The notes under the pieces were generated by a model. The model was not told the DNA's origin. It did no database searches and saw nothing but the letters and a program-made list of their open reading frames with translations. Shown here in pieces: positions 23,079 to 35,700 of a stretch of DNA of 64,000 nt. Source of the DNA: Rotaria sordida (lineage: Eukaryota > Rotifera > Eurotatoria > Philodinida > Philodinidae); NCBI GenBank assembly GCA_905250125.1, contig CAJNOL010000953.1:27147-91146 (forward strand), read 5' to 3'. Each line of letters starts with the position of its first letter. Position 1 is the stretch's first letter. Made by a program: the position numbers and the translations under genes.

Positions 23079-24662
23079 CAGAGATGCCGGATATTGTTTT
23101 TTGATCAATCCATGGTTCACCCATAGCCCAGCCAATGGCTCTCCGGGTGGTTTCTTGTCCAATTCTATATTTTTTTACAGTCCATGGGTCATAAGCTTGG
23201 ATTAAGTAGCTCCAACCCTGACCCATTGGATTATCCAATGAGCAACCTAGTTCAAGATGACTTTTATTTTTGTATTACTTATCGGTGGAGGTAAAGTTTT
23301 ACGTCGACTGTATGAGAGGTCTCTATAACATACAAGAATGATTGTTCTGTAAGCAATGAAAAAAAAATTGATATGGTTTTTATTTTGATTTGGATAAAAA
23401 GACAATGTTTACTATACTTATGAATATTAAAGAGAACACAATACAATATAAATGACGAAGAGAATACTGTATGTACGTCTAACAAAGCCACGAACATATA
23501 GAAGAGATAGATGTATCACGAAAAAAAGAAATGGGAGAATCAAGACTATGAGAACAAGACATAGTTAACGAAGTAGTGAGATCAGCTCAGACGACGAAGA
23601 AAACAAATTCCCACAGTGAGAAAAAATAATGAGTATACTGTATGTATATTAAACTTAGGAGACCCCATTTCCGGTATTGTTTGAGAACGATTTAGCGGAA
23701 TATTCTGAAAATATCAAGATGGATATAACTTCATGAGTATAACAAGAGTTGCCACAGACTGAAAATCTCGAAATACTTTCCTATAAGAGATAGTTGGGTT
23801 GCAAGGACCAATAACAATCCCCTTTTTCGTCCCCTTTTTGAGCCACAATACGTCCAATAGGGTTGAAGACTTTTTGACGGATACTAGAAACACTTACGGG
23901 TGCCTAGTTTCTTTCTGTTTCGTCCATTTCGAAAACAGTCAACACACGAAGAGCATGTGAAAAACTACCTATTCTTTTGTACAGTGCTTACTGTGTAAGA
24001 CCTTTTCCAAGAACTAACGGTTCATGAATTTTTTAAATAAAAAGAATTAGCCATACCAAAGCACTTTCAATATCTGTAAAAAAAAAAAGATTTCAACATA
24101 ATCAGTTGTATCGTCTTTAAGAAACGAAGACGATTATCAAGATTTTTTCGTCAATATCTGCGTTTGAAAAAGCTTGAAAGAACGAAAAAAGTATAACAAC
24201 TTTCACAGAAGAAACGTTATATTTTTTCGTTTTTCTCAACTTTAAAGCTAAATTTGAATCTTTTAAATGTGCTCAATAGATAGACGACAACTAGAAGCAT
24301 ATGTATGGCAGAAAAAACAAAAAATAAGTGAATTTGGGGTTGGGAAAGAGAATCTCTTTAATCATCCGATCGAACAGTAGTTGTCGAAGCGTTGATGAAT
24401 AACATATGTCATGTTGTAACGACATCTTCATCGCAGAAATCCTTTTGCAACTATCTTCTTAGAAATTCAGTGAATTTTATGGGTCAACCCAAGAGTCACT
24501 CATAGATTACCCGACAAAATCTAACCCTTCGTTTTAGTGAATATAGCAGGGTTGAAATTTTTGAAACAGGCTATCCAGCCCTACTAGGTTGGCTCAGGAT
24601 CAATCCATGGACGTTCCAACCCAATGGATACCCGTACCAATCCAATCCATCTGACATCTCTG
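23079..24662. mobile_element. hAT-like non-autonomous element (CAGAGATG ends)
   Basis: Left end CAGAGATGCCGGAT and right end ATCTGACATCTCTG are inverted matches. Both subterminal parts are tiled with CCAATGGATT/CAATCCATGG words (23100-23240 and 24480-24655). The CAGAGATG terminus is common in the hAT superfamily. The 8-bp flanks do not match, so no target duplication is visible. No transposase frame inside. Confidence 0.55.
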
Positions 24663-24853
24663 ATTCATAATAATCAAAATTTTTATAAATTTTTATTTTT
24701 CATATTTTTAAATAAACACTTTTCAAATAAAATCATTGAGATGCATCAAAATTCTTTTTCTCACAAATAACATATAGAACAAGCTGTTTCTCCTTTATTT
24801 TATTTTACACATCTTTAATTCACTTTAATTCATCTACTTCTAATCAGTTTTAT

Positions 24854-25349
24854 TTACAGAATTGAATGATAAATTATCGTATCAGGAAAATAGTCTTTCA
24901 GCTGCTTTGAAATCAATATATTACGAGGTACATGTATATCAAGTAATTTAGCACAATTGATTCGTGTTGCATCTCTTGTAAAATTGTTTGTTACTCTATC
25001 TAAAGTTGAAAAGTAGACTTGGAGGTCGAGCTTTTTTGTTAAACACGTTTTGATATCCAGTAGAAATTGCTTCACATAATCATCATGAGCGTGAAACAAA
25101 TCAACTATCCTAAGGTAAGGATATTGAATAACTGATAAATGTCGATTATCATCTTTTGATTGTTCATCAAATTTATTCTTCTGTGGTTTATCATTATTTA
25201 CAGTTAATCGTTCCATAAATGGAAAAGATTTAGCAATTTTCAAAAAGAATTCATGTTCGAAAGGATGTTCGTCATATAAAGAGTCTTCACGAACATATCT
25301 AAATAATCCATCTGGAAAATTATTTGTAATAGATTCATAATATTTTGCA
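24854..25349 (-). pseudogene. 3' end of an F-box-family gene, cut at a telomere-like array
   Basis: An open frame on the minus strand reads YYESITNNFPDGLFRYVRED, then HEFFLKIAKSFPFMERLTV and ends DYFPDTIIYHSIL with a stop at 24854. From memory this is the C-terminal part of the F-box/leucine-rich family common in bdelloids. About 164 codons remain. The upstream part, including any F-box, is absent: coding sequence meets CCCACACC repeats directly at about 25349, and no splice acceptor is seen at the joint. It is therefore a truncated copy. Confidence 0.7.
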
Positions 25350-25598
25350 GGTGTGGGTGTGGATGTGGGTGTGGGTGTGGGCGTGGGCGTGGATGTGGGT
25401 GTGGGTGTGAGTGTGGGTGGGTTTGGGTGTATGGGGTGCGGAGGGTGTGGGTGTGTTAATGTTCTCATAACTATATGCATATCAACACCACAACCACACC
25501 TACACTCACATCCACACCCACACCTACACTCACATCCACANNNNNNNNNNCCTACACTCACATCCACACCCACACCTACACTCACATCCACACCCACG
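25350..25598. repeat. Telomere-like array and hairpin 7, with 24-nt higher-order units
   Basis: About 100 bases of GTGTGGGTGTGGATGTGGGT-type repeats, a linker TTAATGTTCTCATAACTATA plus ATGCATATCAA, then CCCACA-type repeats that settle into a 24-base unit (CCTACACTCACAT followed by CCACACCCACA), at least four copies. Ten N at 25541-25550 break it, so the real length is unknown. Confidence 0.9.
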
Positions 25599-26780
25599 AT
25601 AAACTATAAATAGCTAAAATTGGGACAAAAAGATTTTTTCACCAGAGTAAAAAATAAAAGAGTGTGCTATGTTCAGAAGTGAATGCTGATTCTAACCATA
25701 TATATTTTTTTAAATATTGAGGAATGAAAAATAGCCTTACCTCCCCTCTTCCTTTATTTATGTTGATAAAGTAATTAGATATGAGAGAAAAAAAACATAA
25801 ACGCAAAAGAGAGTGTAGCCTGAGGCATGAATGCAATCATATTCCTGTTCTTAACGTGGAGACATGTGATGTTGGAAAAATTAAAGAGTATCGAAAAGAA
25901 TTGCAAATAATGAATAAGAACTGACGTCATACTCCTATAATTTACTAATTTATATTCACATTATATCATTAGGTAGAAATATATGAATATCATACGAATG
26001 CATCTATGATAGTTGTCGTAATTAGTCATCTGTAGGAAATTTCTATGCATTGAATAAACAACTTGAAATAGTTACCAACATTGTAGTTTTATATGTATTC
26101 ACGTTTGTGTAGTGTTAAACTAAGAGCATACTGACTATCTGTCTTTTGAGAGTGACAGAAAAGCATATTTTTTGTCACACGAACGCAAACAGGTAAGTGT
26201 ATAAAACAACTAGTGTAGACAGTTTACTGATTAGTATTATTTTTCTATTTTTTTTGTAAAAATAAAACAAATTTTCGCATGTTTTATTTTCTACTGATTA
26301 TTTCTAAAAGCATAACGTGAGTATCTTTTTTATGAATGAGCCATATATTGAAATCTATCTATATTTGGAATCAGCTCGACATCGATAAAAATATCTAATA
26401 TAAATTTGACTGACCATTCTTAGTGACAGTGATAGATGACACACTTCTAGGACTCCTCACGTCTGAGGAATAGAAGCGAGCATTTTAGCTTGTAATGCTG
26501 AGATGTTGAAGATTTTCATGAAGGAATGCCTAGTGCTAGAGTTATGAAAACATTGAAACCAATCGTATATACTAAATCGGCTCTGCTCGTCTTAATTTTC
26601 AGGTTTCACTCGTATATGAAGACAGTAGCGCTAGCTTTAATGTTCATGAAATAGAAAACATTATAAATGATAAGTGCGAAAATTTGCTATAATTTTGTTA
26701 TAAAATAAGTCTGATTTTTGTATAAAACTTTTACCTCGATTTATCTAGCCTAAAAAACTAACCCATAAATACATAAATTA
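25599..26780. other. Intergenic stretch
   Basis: AT-rich; no gene or repeat family recognised. Confidence 0.5.
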
Positions 26781-26990
26781 GCCGCCTTGGTTGAGTGATT
26801 ACGTTGTTCCACACGTATTCACAAGGTACCGTGTTCAAAACTCAGTATCACCATCCATAAAATAAGTCTGAACAAGTCACTAACAGCTAAGCTGTTTCGA
26901 ATGATTCATTCGTAGCGTGCTGATACGTTGTTAGTCAGTACATTAAGCGGGAGAAGTGCAAATACTGCTGTCTGTAAAAAGAAAAAGACG
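26781..26990 (+). repeat. Probable tRNA-derived SINE
   Basis: The first ~75 bases are tRNA-like: GCCGCC start, an A-box-like TTGGTTGAGTGATTA, and a B-box-like GTGTTCAAAACTC at 26831-26843. A longer spacer of Ser/Leu-tRNA style lies between them. The following ~130 bases (with CGTTGTTAGTCAGTACATT) would be the SINE body. The 3' half of the tRNA does not pair well with the 5' half, so it is not a working tRNA. Confidence 0.45.
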
Positions 26991-27970
26991 AGAGAAATTG
27001 ATTGCATGTGGACCCTAATAATAATCGCAGGTGGCAGCTACGGGCGATAAGCTTATGGGAAATTATTATAAGTACATCAATTAATTCGTCTGCTAAATTA
27101 GAATTCGAACGATTCTTATCAATTATCAGACTATAAGTTTATTTCCCGAATGCATATGAGCATGTTCAGACAAGCGGAGAGACGTTGCAATACGATATCC
27201 TAATAATTTACTCGATGAGAGAAAAAAAAACACCATCAAATTGATTGATTAGACTAGTTCCCTCGTGGCTCATCGCGGTATAGAATTTTCACTTTTTATT
27301 TCTTCTGTTTTATATTTTCTTCGAAGTATCTTTTATTCGTTGAATATACGTCCATAACTAATGTATAAGTTTTGAAGTTGACAATCAGCAACAGAAGGAG
27401 CCTTTTTGTTAAAGAACGCAAAACTTCAAACATTATTTCGTTGTTTTGGAAAAACGAGATTTTTCGATTAAAATATAAAGTGCAAAATTTTAATTCTTCT
27501 TCAATAATAATGCATCTGAGCGATATATAAACTTCTATTAATAACAGAAAGTATTGAGAGTACTTTTCTTCGTTTTTTTTTCGAAATGTGATGTAACTTG
27601 ACCATTCTGAGGTATCTGTCAAATTTTAGTAATTTCTTTGGAAAAAAAATAATAGACCCAAAAATACATTTTTAAAACAGTATCTACCATATGCAGTAAA
27701 GATTTGTATGCTATCAAATGTATTTCGACGGAAAAAGACAGTATAACTTTCGAGATTTATGCAACCCCAATATTTCATCTTTGGAATTAGAATGTTTGCA
27801 TGTAAGTTATTATTTAAAAGTGCCCGAAATCAGTTCATGTAGAACTTGACTCAATTTACATCCATAATCATAAAGTCATCACATTTATTTATTCCTCCTA
27901 GGTAATCATTTTCACATTTGGACATTTATTTTTTTTTACTAATCAAAAAAAAAACATTGGTCTTCCTCGC
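26991..27970. other. Intergenic, upstream of the PARG-PBZ gene
   Basis: AT-rich, no gene recognised. A possible 5' untranslated exon cannot be excluded (an acceptor-like CCTCCTAG is at 27895-27902). Confidence 0.45.
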
Positions 27971-30900
27971 ATGTCGATGATAACTAATGATGCAGAAAAT
28001 ATGCATTCAGCAAGTGCAATGAAGCAAAAAGATGATGAAATACTACCAGAGGATCAATGTGACAGGATAAATTCACATACACCTGTTAGTGCGATCCAAG
28101 ATACTAATGATCGATCGGAATCTTCAATAGAACAAATCGATCATCAGACACTCCTTGTTAATTCGACCTTGATCAATCAAATTCCAGATACTAACAATGT
28201 AATCGTTTATATATTGGATATTCCATCTGAAGCTGGTTTGCACGATGTTGAAAAAATAATTGAAAATCGTTTAAGAGCCTATCGTATTGAAGTAATTACG
28301 ATTCAATATCACCCAAAACTCGGCATGGCTGTAATAATTTTGACAAAACACGATGATAAGGAACGTCTTATCAAAGATATTGAATCAGTAGTACTTGATA
28401 CGAAGACACAGACAATCGTATCATTTTCTGACGATATTAAGTATGTTTGCTATCTAGTTTTCGATAAGAATACGTTCAAAATTCCGTCTACTGAAGAAAT
28501 AGCATCTAATTGGACGAAAATTTTCAAGATAACAGAAGCTCCGACGATTGAAACAATTTCAATAGAATTTCCGAATATATTTTGCGTCACAATGCATTCA
28601 TTTGATGAACTTATTCAAGCAGCAGAGATGTCGGTATTAAAAGTCAACGATTCACTAGCGACTATTTACGCTGGGGCTACCTGTAGCTTTTTTGAGGATA
28701 TACCACCAGATACTACGGATGAGAAAATTTTAGCTGCCATTGCTTCTCAGATTGGTGTTAGCGAACTTGAAAAATTTTCACTTTACGTACAGTTCAATAA
28801 ACAGACAGCTAATGCCATCATTCTGGCGTCACATGTGGCTCGAAAATGGAATCAGCACTCTGCTTTAATATTCAATGGACAAAATTTATTAAAAAAGGAC
28901 ACTCTCGCCTATCGACTAGTTATTTCTCCAGTTCCTGAAAATTTCAATGTTGATCATATTATCGAACACAAATTATTTAATAATAGCATTATGAGTTTTA
29001 AGCATACAAGAGATATTCTCATTGTAGAATTTGCTGACAAAGATATTTTTGAAAATTGTTTATCAATTGGAGCCTTAAGAATAGATGATAATGTGATGAA
29101 AATTACACCTTACACCATTCTCAGCAATCCAGAACGTATTGAAATCAATGCCGAAAATTGGTATACGACCAAAATGTTCGATAATTTATCTAGCATCATG
29201 GAATACATAAATCGTCCACAACATCCCATATTTTTTTACAAATGGGATGAAAAAAGCTGGCTTGAAGAATTTAAAAAAATCGTACCAGATAATCAAAGTT
29301 CGAACAGTTATCGTAAACTATGCCAATTGCGAATTACAGTCATGCTAAATACTATTGGAACGGTTCGGAAAAAAAGTTACATGACTAAAAATAAACAAGT
29401 AATACTAAACCCTAAATGCATGCAGACAATTATCTACAATCATAAATCGAAAATATCGAATGAAAAAATAGTTACAACACAAGAAATAAACGTGCGATAT
29501 CCGTCGACATCAGTCAAAGTCATCAACGAAGATAATCTCGTTGTTTATCAAAGATTGATCGAAAAAGGTTATCACCCCTTACTGCTAAACATGGCAGATC
29601 CGATTAATCCTGGTGGCGGTTATCGTAAAGGGAGTGCGGCACAAGAAGAAAGTTTTTTTCGTCGTTCAGACTATTATCAAAGTCTTGACTTAGAAATCGC
29701 TGATCTCAATCGATCTCAAAGATTCCATTGTACAGAGAAATGTACACTAGAAAGGTTACCATCTTATGGTAGACTTTATAGTATGGATGAATTTGGAGCT
29801 ATTTACACATCAGGCATTACAGTATTTCGTCAGGCGGAGCCTAATGGTTATGCTTATATGGATGAACCTCTTTATAATGTCTGTTCAATTGCTATGGCTG
29901 CCTATCGAGAACCAAAATTAAAAAATAACACGACCGTCACAAACAAATATGCAGCAGGTACCTATAAGAAAATTGAAAATATATTTGCCATTGGTCATCA
30001 CCATCAACATGATTCTCTCGTTTTGTCAGCATTCGGATGTGGTGCCTTTAAAAATCCGCCTAGACACATAGCATTGCTTTTCAAGTCGGCTATTCAGAAA
30101 TATGCTGGATATTTCAGAATTATTTATTTTGCTATAATTGATGATCATAATACAGGTCATACAGTCAATCCACAAGGCAATCTTCTTCCATTCAAACAAA
30201 TACTCGACGGTTTTGTTGCGCAACCATCACATACAATATTTGTTAATAGTGCAAGAGGACCTTATCGTATTTTGGATAAACCAACCGACGAACAAATTAC
30301 ACTGAGTAGTGTTTGTGTTTTTGATCAGCCATCATGCTATTATGGTGCTAAATGCAACGATCTTCGAAATATTCAACATAATAAAGATTATTCCCATCCA
30401 CCTCTGTGTCCCAATTCAGATAAAGCATTACCATGTAGCAGTTTAATCGATGATGAAATTCATGCATATTGTTTTATTCATAGATTGAAATGCAAGAATG
30501 GTGGTGAGTGCAGCAATACGGATTCTGAACATCAAAATGAATATGATCATCCTGGATTTTGCAATGATCCAATTCGTTGTGGTGATATGAGTGCAGAACA
30601 TCTTTTTGCCTATCGACATCTTCCTTCTTGTCAAGAAGGAGTCATGTGTTCGCAATATCTAAAGAAAGATACAGAACATACAAACAAATTTCGTCATTTT
30701 AAAGCAATCTGCTCGTATGATAACTGTTGTGTGCGTTTTCATGACAAAAATCATTTAGATAATACTATTCATTCATTTCGACCACCATGCTCTTTTACGC
30801 CTTATAATTGTCAAATATACGTTGAATATTTACAAAATAGATCGATCAAAAACAACATTCCTCACGAAATAGAAAAGCACTGTCTTAATTATTCTCACAT

Positions 30901-33781
30901 ATGTCTATTTGGTAGACAATGTTACAATAAAACCGAACAACATTTGCAGACTTCAATTCATATTGCACGCAAATTTTGTCCAGATAGCAATCAATGTTCA
31001 AAACTTGATCAAGATGATCATTTAGAAACATTTTCTCATCCAGAGATTTTTGATATTCGTTGGCTGTGTAAATATCCAGGTTATCAATGTCCTAATCGAT
31101 TGAATAATCAACACTTGAGAAAATATCGGCATAGTCGAAATCATAATCATGTTGGAGTAGCTAGATATAGTGGATTCAATACGTTAATTAATTTTTTTGA
31201 AAATCAAGCTAAACTCATTGAATCCATAAATAACCACTTCAATAAATTATCTTTAGATATACAAAAACCATCTTCAGAAATACTGAGTTGGGTTCGAGCT
31301 TTACAACCTGTCCATCGATGTCAACAACATGTGTTTGAATCGATTCTTCTTCACAACCATGTGATGAGTCTTGATTACATGGAATCATTGAAATATCCAC
31401 AGAATGTAATCAATGCAGTGCAACAGCACTATGAAGTACGTCGTATTTTATTTCATTATAATAATCAAGCACTGAAAGAGCATATATTTGAATACATTGC
31501 AACAATAGTAAAATTGGTATTCACAGAAAAACAAGTAGGATCTTTCAATACACTACCATCTTCAATAGACGATCCGAGTAAACAAAATCAACAATCTAAA
31601 CTGCAGGATAGAATTCAAATGATTGAGAAGAAACTAAAACCAACTTTAAAAGAAAAGGAAATAAAAGATATTCATAGTTGTGCGACCAGAATAACTATGG
31701 CATCTATCAAGCTACATTCGAACCCGACAGGAATCCGCTATCATTCTGATCGACAACTAGGCACAAATAAACAAGTTTTCAGCATTCTTGGACCGCATCG
31801 TGGTTATTACTATGGTGCGATAATTATCATCTTCAAACAAGAAATTATGCTTCATCCAGATGCCGACTTCTCAATACAGGCTGCAACTTGGTTTCTCAAC
31901 GGAAAAACATACAAAAACCGTCCGTGGATCAAAGACCCTCAGGAACAAGATGAACGCATCAAACATTTTCATGCTTCAAAATTGCATTGTTCTGTTCCAT
32001 TCTATGAGAATGCAGCTGCCATGGAGCTAATCGCTTTGACTGCTATCCATTTGCAATCGATGGAAATCGATCTAGATGATATCAAGCAACGTTGGATGAA
32101 TATTGATTCGCATGAGGTATTCGAGAGTCATTTGCCTCAATTAATTCCATTGGATTACATCGATCAAGTATACATACCGAAGAATGTATTTGAATCATTG
32201 TCATCGGATGCGCAAAAAAGAGCAAAGAATGCATTTAGAAACTCACTCATTATTACTTCTCATGTCATTAGTCTAAGTTCGGGTCACTTGACGTATGATT
32301 CGACTCATATGGAATATGAACGATTCGTGTATAATGAAATAGATAAGAAAATCGATCAAATAAGAAGGTCTACATGCATCTCAAAAGGCACGATGGTCAC
32401 TATTCCGGCATCTAATTTTGAAAACCATATTCTTCTACCAATTACCATTTCTCAGTCGCACAATTTATATTGTGCTGATAAACATCAAGCATCAATCACT
32501 CCAGAGTTTATATTTATTTATTGGCAAGCAATGTATGGAGACATGATGTTGTCAATATCGAATGAGATAATTCACATTACCGAAAAGCAACCAAATCTCC
32601 AATGCTTAATATGTTACATTGCTAAAGAACCGTCAAAAGACGTAGATGACTATTATGAAGCATATTCTTATTTGAATAATGGTACCCCATTTCAACATGA
32701 TACTAATGTTTGCAGTTTTAAATTGAAATCTAAATCAAATAGATTTTATCATGGTTGCAATACTGATGATTTTTATACATTTTGTTTGAAGATCAATCGA
32801 ATAACAAACGAAGTAACATTATCTCATGCTGGTGCGAATAGTATATACAATCATGAAAAGATTGAATATAAATTTAATACGAATGAATTAGATTTATCCA
32901 AAATCGATTTTATTCATGTTAGTGCCGGTGCACAAGATGTACCTGTACGTAATTTGACAATAAATCATGAACTAATATCTGAATTGCATCCATCATTTGA
33001 TGAAGATTTTAAAATAGACACTTCTCATTTATTGCCTAAAATGAATGAAAACAGATCGTGTTATGTTTCTACCGTTACTGCTCCTAGTAACTGTTATGTA
33101 ACTACTTCTACAAATGATACTTTGAATGTTAATTCTGATGTTAACTCTACTACTAGTTCGTGTGATAATACGTCTGAACAGACTTGTGTACCGAATCCAT
33201 ACACTAAACCAAAAGTATCACTCGAAGTTTCGTTGAAACCGAGAAAATTAACTTGGTTGGATCGATTGAAGCGTTCAGTCTTTCATGCTAATTCCAATGT
33301 GCAAAAAAGAACAGTAAAGGGATTATATTATTCTTCAAATAATTCATTAAGTTCAACATTTGTATCACGGATTCCTTGCTCTCGTTCAATATATTGTCTA
33401 GATCAGAATTCTGAAGATCATATAAGGAATTTTTCACATCCTTGTCGTTATTCTGAACTTTGTCACAATCAAGACAATGAACCTCATCTCACACATGAGC
33501 ACCACAACGTTCCAAAATGTTCTGTTGATGAAAACTGTCAACAGCAAACAGATCCTATTCACCGTGCACACTATCGGCACACAAATCTTTCTGATTACAT
33601 GATACCATGTCATAGTCAACAAGCGTGTAACGATAAATCCTGGCAGCATCGATTGAATTATTTTCACGGTGAAAATTTGAGTGAAAATATGGGTAAGTTT
33701 CTTTTTTGACCATTATATTGATCTCTATGAAATAATAGTTTCTATTTGTTCATTCTAGCAACAAACAATCGAACAGAATAA
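27971..33781 (+). CDS. Giant RRM-like / microbial-type PARG / multi-PBZ zinc-finger protein
   Basis: One 5.7-kb exon (27971-33692) plus a likely short last exon (33759-33781, ATGG|GTAAGT donor) give about 1,914 residues; without splicing it ends at 33709. Residues ~75-390 hold about four RRM-like segments (for example NNVIVYILDIPSEAG). Residues ~450-750 match the microbial-type PARG/macrodomain fold: MADPINPGGGYRKGSAAQEE with G548-G550 and Q558-E560, the GGG-x7-QEE catalytic loop that cleaves ADP-ribose chains. Residues 789-1054 hold about nine PBZ-like fingers, the first C789-x5-C795-x7-H803-x5-H809 with CYYGAKC; others include CKNGGEC and CLFGRQC. PBZ fingers bind poly(ADP-ribose). Residues ~1200-1690 form a large domain I do not recognise (GPHRGYYYG, HASKLHCSVPFYENAAAMEL). 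Four more fingers lie at 1803-1899. Inferred role: reads and removes ADP-ribose polymers. Confidence 0.85.
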
Positions 33782-34430
33782 ATCAGGCTATAATTGCAAA
33801 AATGCATATGACTTTCTTTTAAATTTGACAATTAATATTCATTGATTCAAGATGAAATTGTCATAATCCATCTGGGAAAAGACATGAATACTTTTTGTAC
33901 ATATCAGAACATCTTGCTTAACATATTAACAATATCTTATTATTTTTAAAATCTAGAAATACGAATAAAAAAATTCCTTCTATCATTTTATGGATCACGA
34001 AATAAGTTGCAATAGCTTATTTAGGACACCAAAGAGATTTAGAAGAATTAGATATCCTTACTAAAGTGAGGATAGTGGGAGAAAAGCTAGGATCATTTTC
34101 TCCTCATCGAAATCATTAAAAAATTTCTAACTCTCCAGAATTATAGAAAACTTCATCATAAATTCTGGCAGAAGCTTATTTTTCAAGTACTGTTCATTAT
34201 TTTTTTTCAGCAAATTGAAGGTATGAATGTAAGTAAGTGAAGATAAATTTCACTAGAACATCCATGTTCATAGCTATCCATACCTTCAAACAATCTATCG
34301 TCACACACTCACCTCCTGACAGCTCACTGATGATAATAGAAAGCGACTAAATCGTTAATCATTTAAGATGGCATTAGAATTTTCCATGCTCGCTATATGT
34401 ATAGTGCTAATTATTAATGCTAGTTATACA
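33782..34430. other. Intergenic stretch
   Basis: AT-rich; no gene recognised. Confidence 0.5.
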
Positions 34431-34433
34431 GAT

Positions 34434-34498
34434 GAGTGTGGGTGTGGATTTGAATATCATTTATCATTCCGACCACCTACGCTCACACCCACACCCCG
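34434..34498. repeat. Telomere-like hairpin 8
   Basis: GAGTGTGGGTGTGG, a ~30-base linker, then GCTCACACCCACACCCC. Confidence 0.8.
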
Positions 34499-34834
34499 TT
34501 TTTATATTGTATCATGAATTACAATGATATTGTAAACAACAACACGAATTTTAATAATTATTTTATATAAACGCTATTTTCACTCGAAAAAAATTCTATC
34601 GCATTATTTAAACAATATAATTTTTGTTCATCATAATTTTGTGCTTCACATTAAGACTCTAATTTATGGATGAAACACTCACCAGATTGTTGATACAGCA
34701 TTGAATAATAATCCAATCACAATAAATAATTAAACAATGATCATCTTTTTCGACCAATATTGCTCGATTAATTAATTAAAATCATAGTGATTAAACGATG
34801 CTTATAGTCTTCTTCATGTTTATTTGAACTATAG
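34499..34834. other. Intergenic stretch
   Basis: AT-rich, no gene or repeat recognised. Confidence 0.5.
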
Positions 34835-35065
34835 TTATTAGATGGTCATTTGGATTAGATTTCTATATAGTTCTTTGCACCATAAATGGTCGTTTGTACT
34901 ATACGATAATATGGTCATTTGAACTACGGTTAGCCAATGGTCATTTGCACCGCAGTTGTTATTCGGTCATTTGTACTATTGTTACTATGGGCATTTGTAT
35001 CACAGTTACTGTAGGCATTTTAACCATATGGTCATTTGTACCATAGTTACGTGAACATTTTGACC
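34835..35065. repeat. Minisatellite, ~26-bp ATGGTCATTTG unit
   Basis: About eight diverged units starting ATGGTCATTTG or GGCATTT, followed by TACCACAGTTACT-like sequence. Unit lengths are uneven (15-43 bases). Confidence 0.7.
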
Positions 35066-35700
35066 GTGTTTTCGACAGAAAGACAGACACAGGTGAATTT
35101 CGGTTTCTAGATCCTAGCCTTTCAGTCTAGGGAACAGAATTATTCTATTTCTTTAGGATACTTTATGTTAGAAATATAACCTTTTTTGCGATTATATTTA
35201 TCTTATAAATCAAATCCTATATACTTTTTATTTATTTATGGATGCAAAAAAATAAAAAAGAAAAGATTGAATTTTCTAAGAATGAACCGAGGACGACAGT
35301 TTCTTAATAATCTTGTAGGAAGTAAGATCCTAATATATTTGTTACATAAAGTAGTCTAACGAAATCGAATTATTTTTCTTTAATTTCTAATAAAATAAAT
35401 TAAAAAATGTAAATAATTTAAATTTAAAATGAATTTAAATTCTAATAGCTTTATTTAAATTTAATATAAAGTTAACTTATGAAAAAAAAAATATTTAAAT
35501 TTAAGAGAGAAACGAAACTTTCAATGCAGAAAGAGCGCACTTTCTAAAGTTTTTTTTTAATTTTTGTTTTTGTCTGTCAAAGCTGGAATTTCTTGAGATC
35601 TTCATGCCAACCATACGTCAAGGTTTTTATCATAAGAATCTCGATTTTTTATGACGGAAGAAAGTCTAGCCGCAGATTTAATGAGAAAACTTCATCTTGA
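35066..35700. other. Intergenic stretch
   Basis: Extremely AT-rich around 35380-35510; no gene recognised. Confidence 0.5.
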
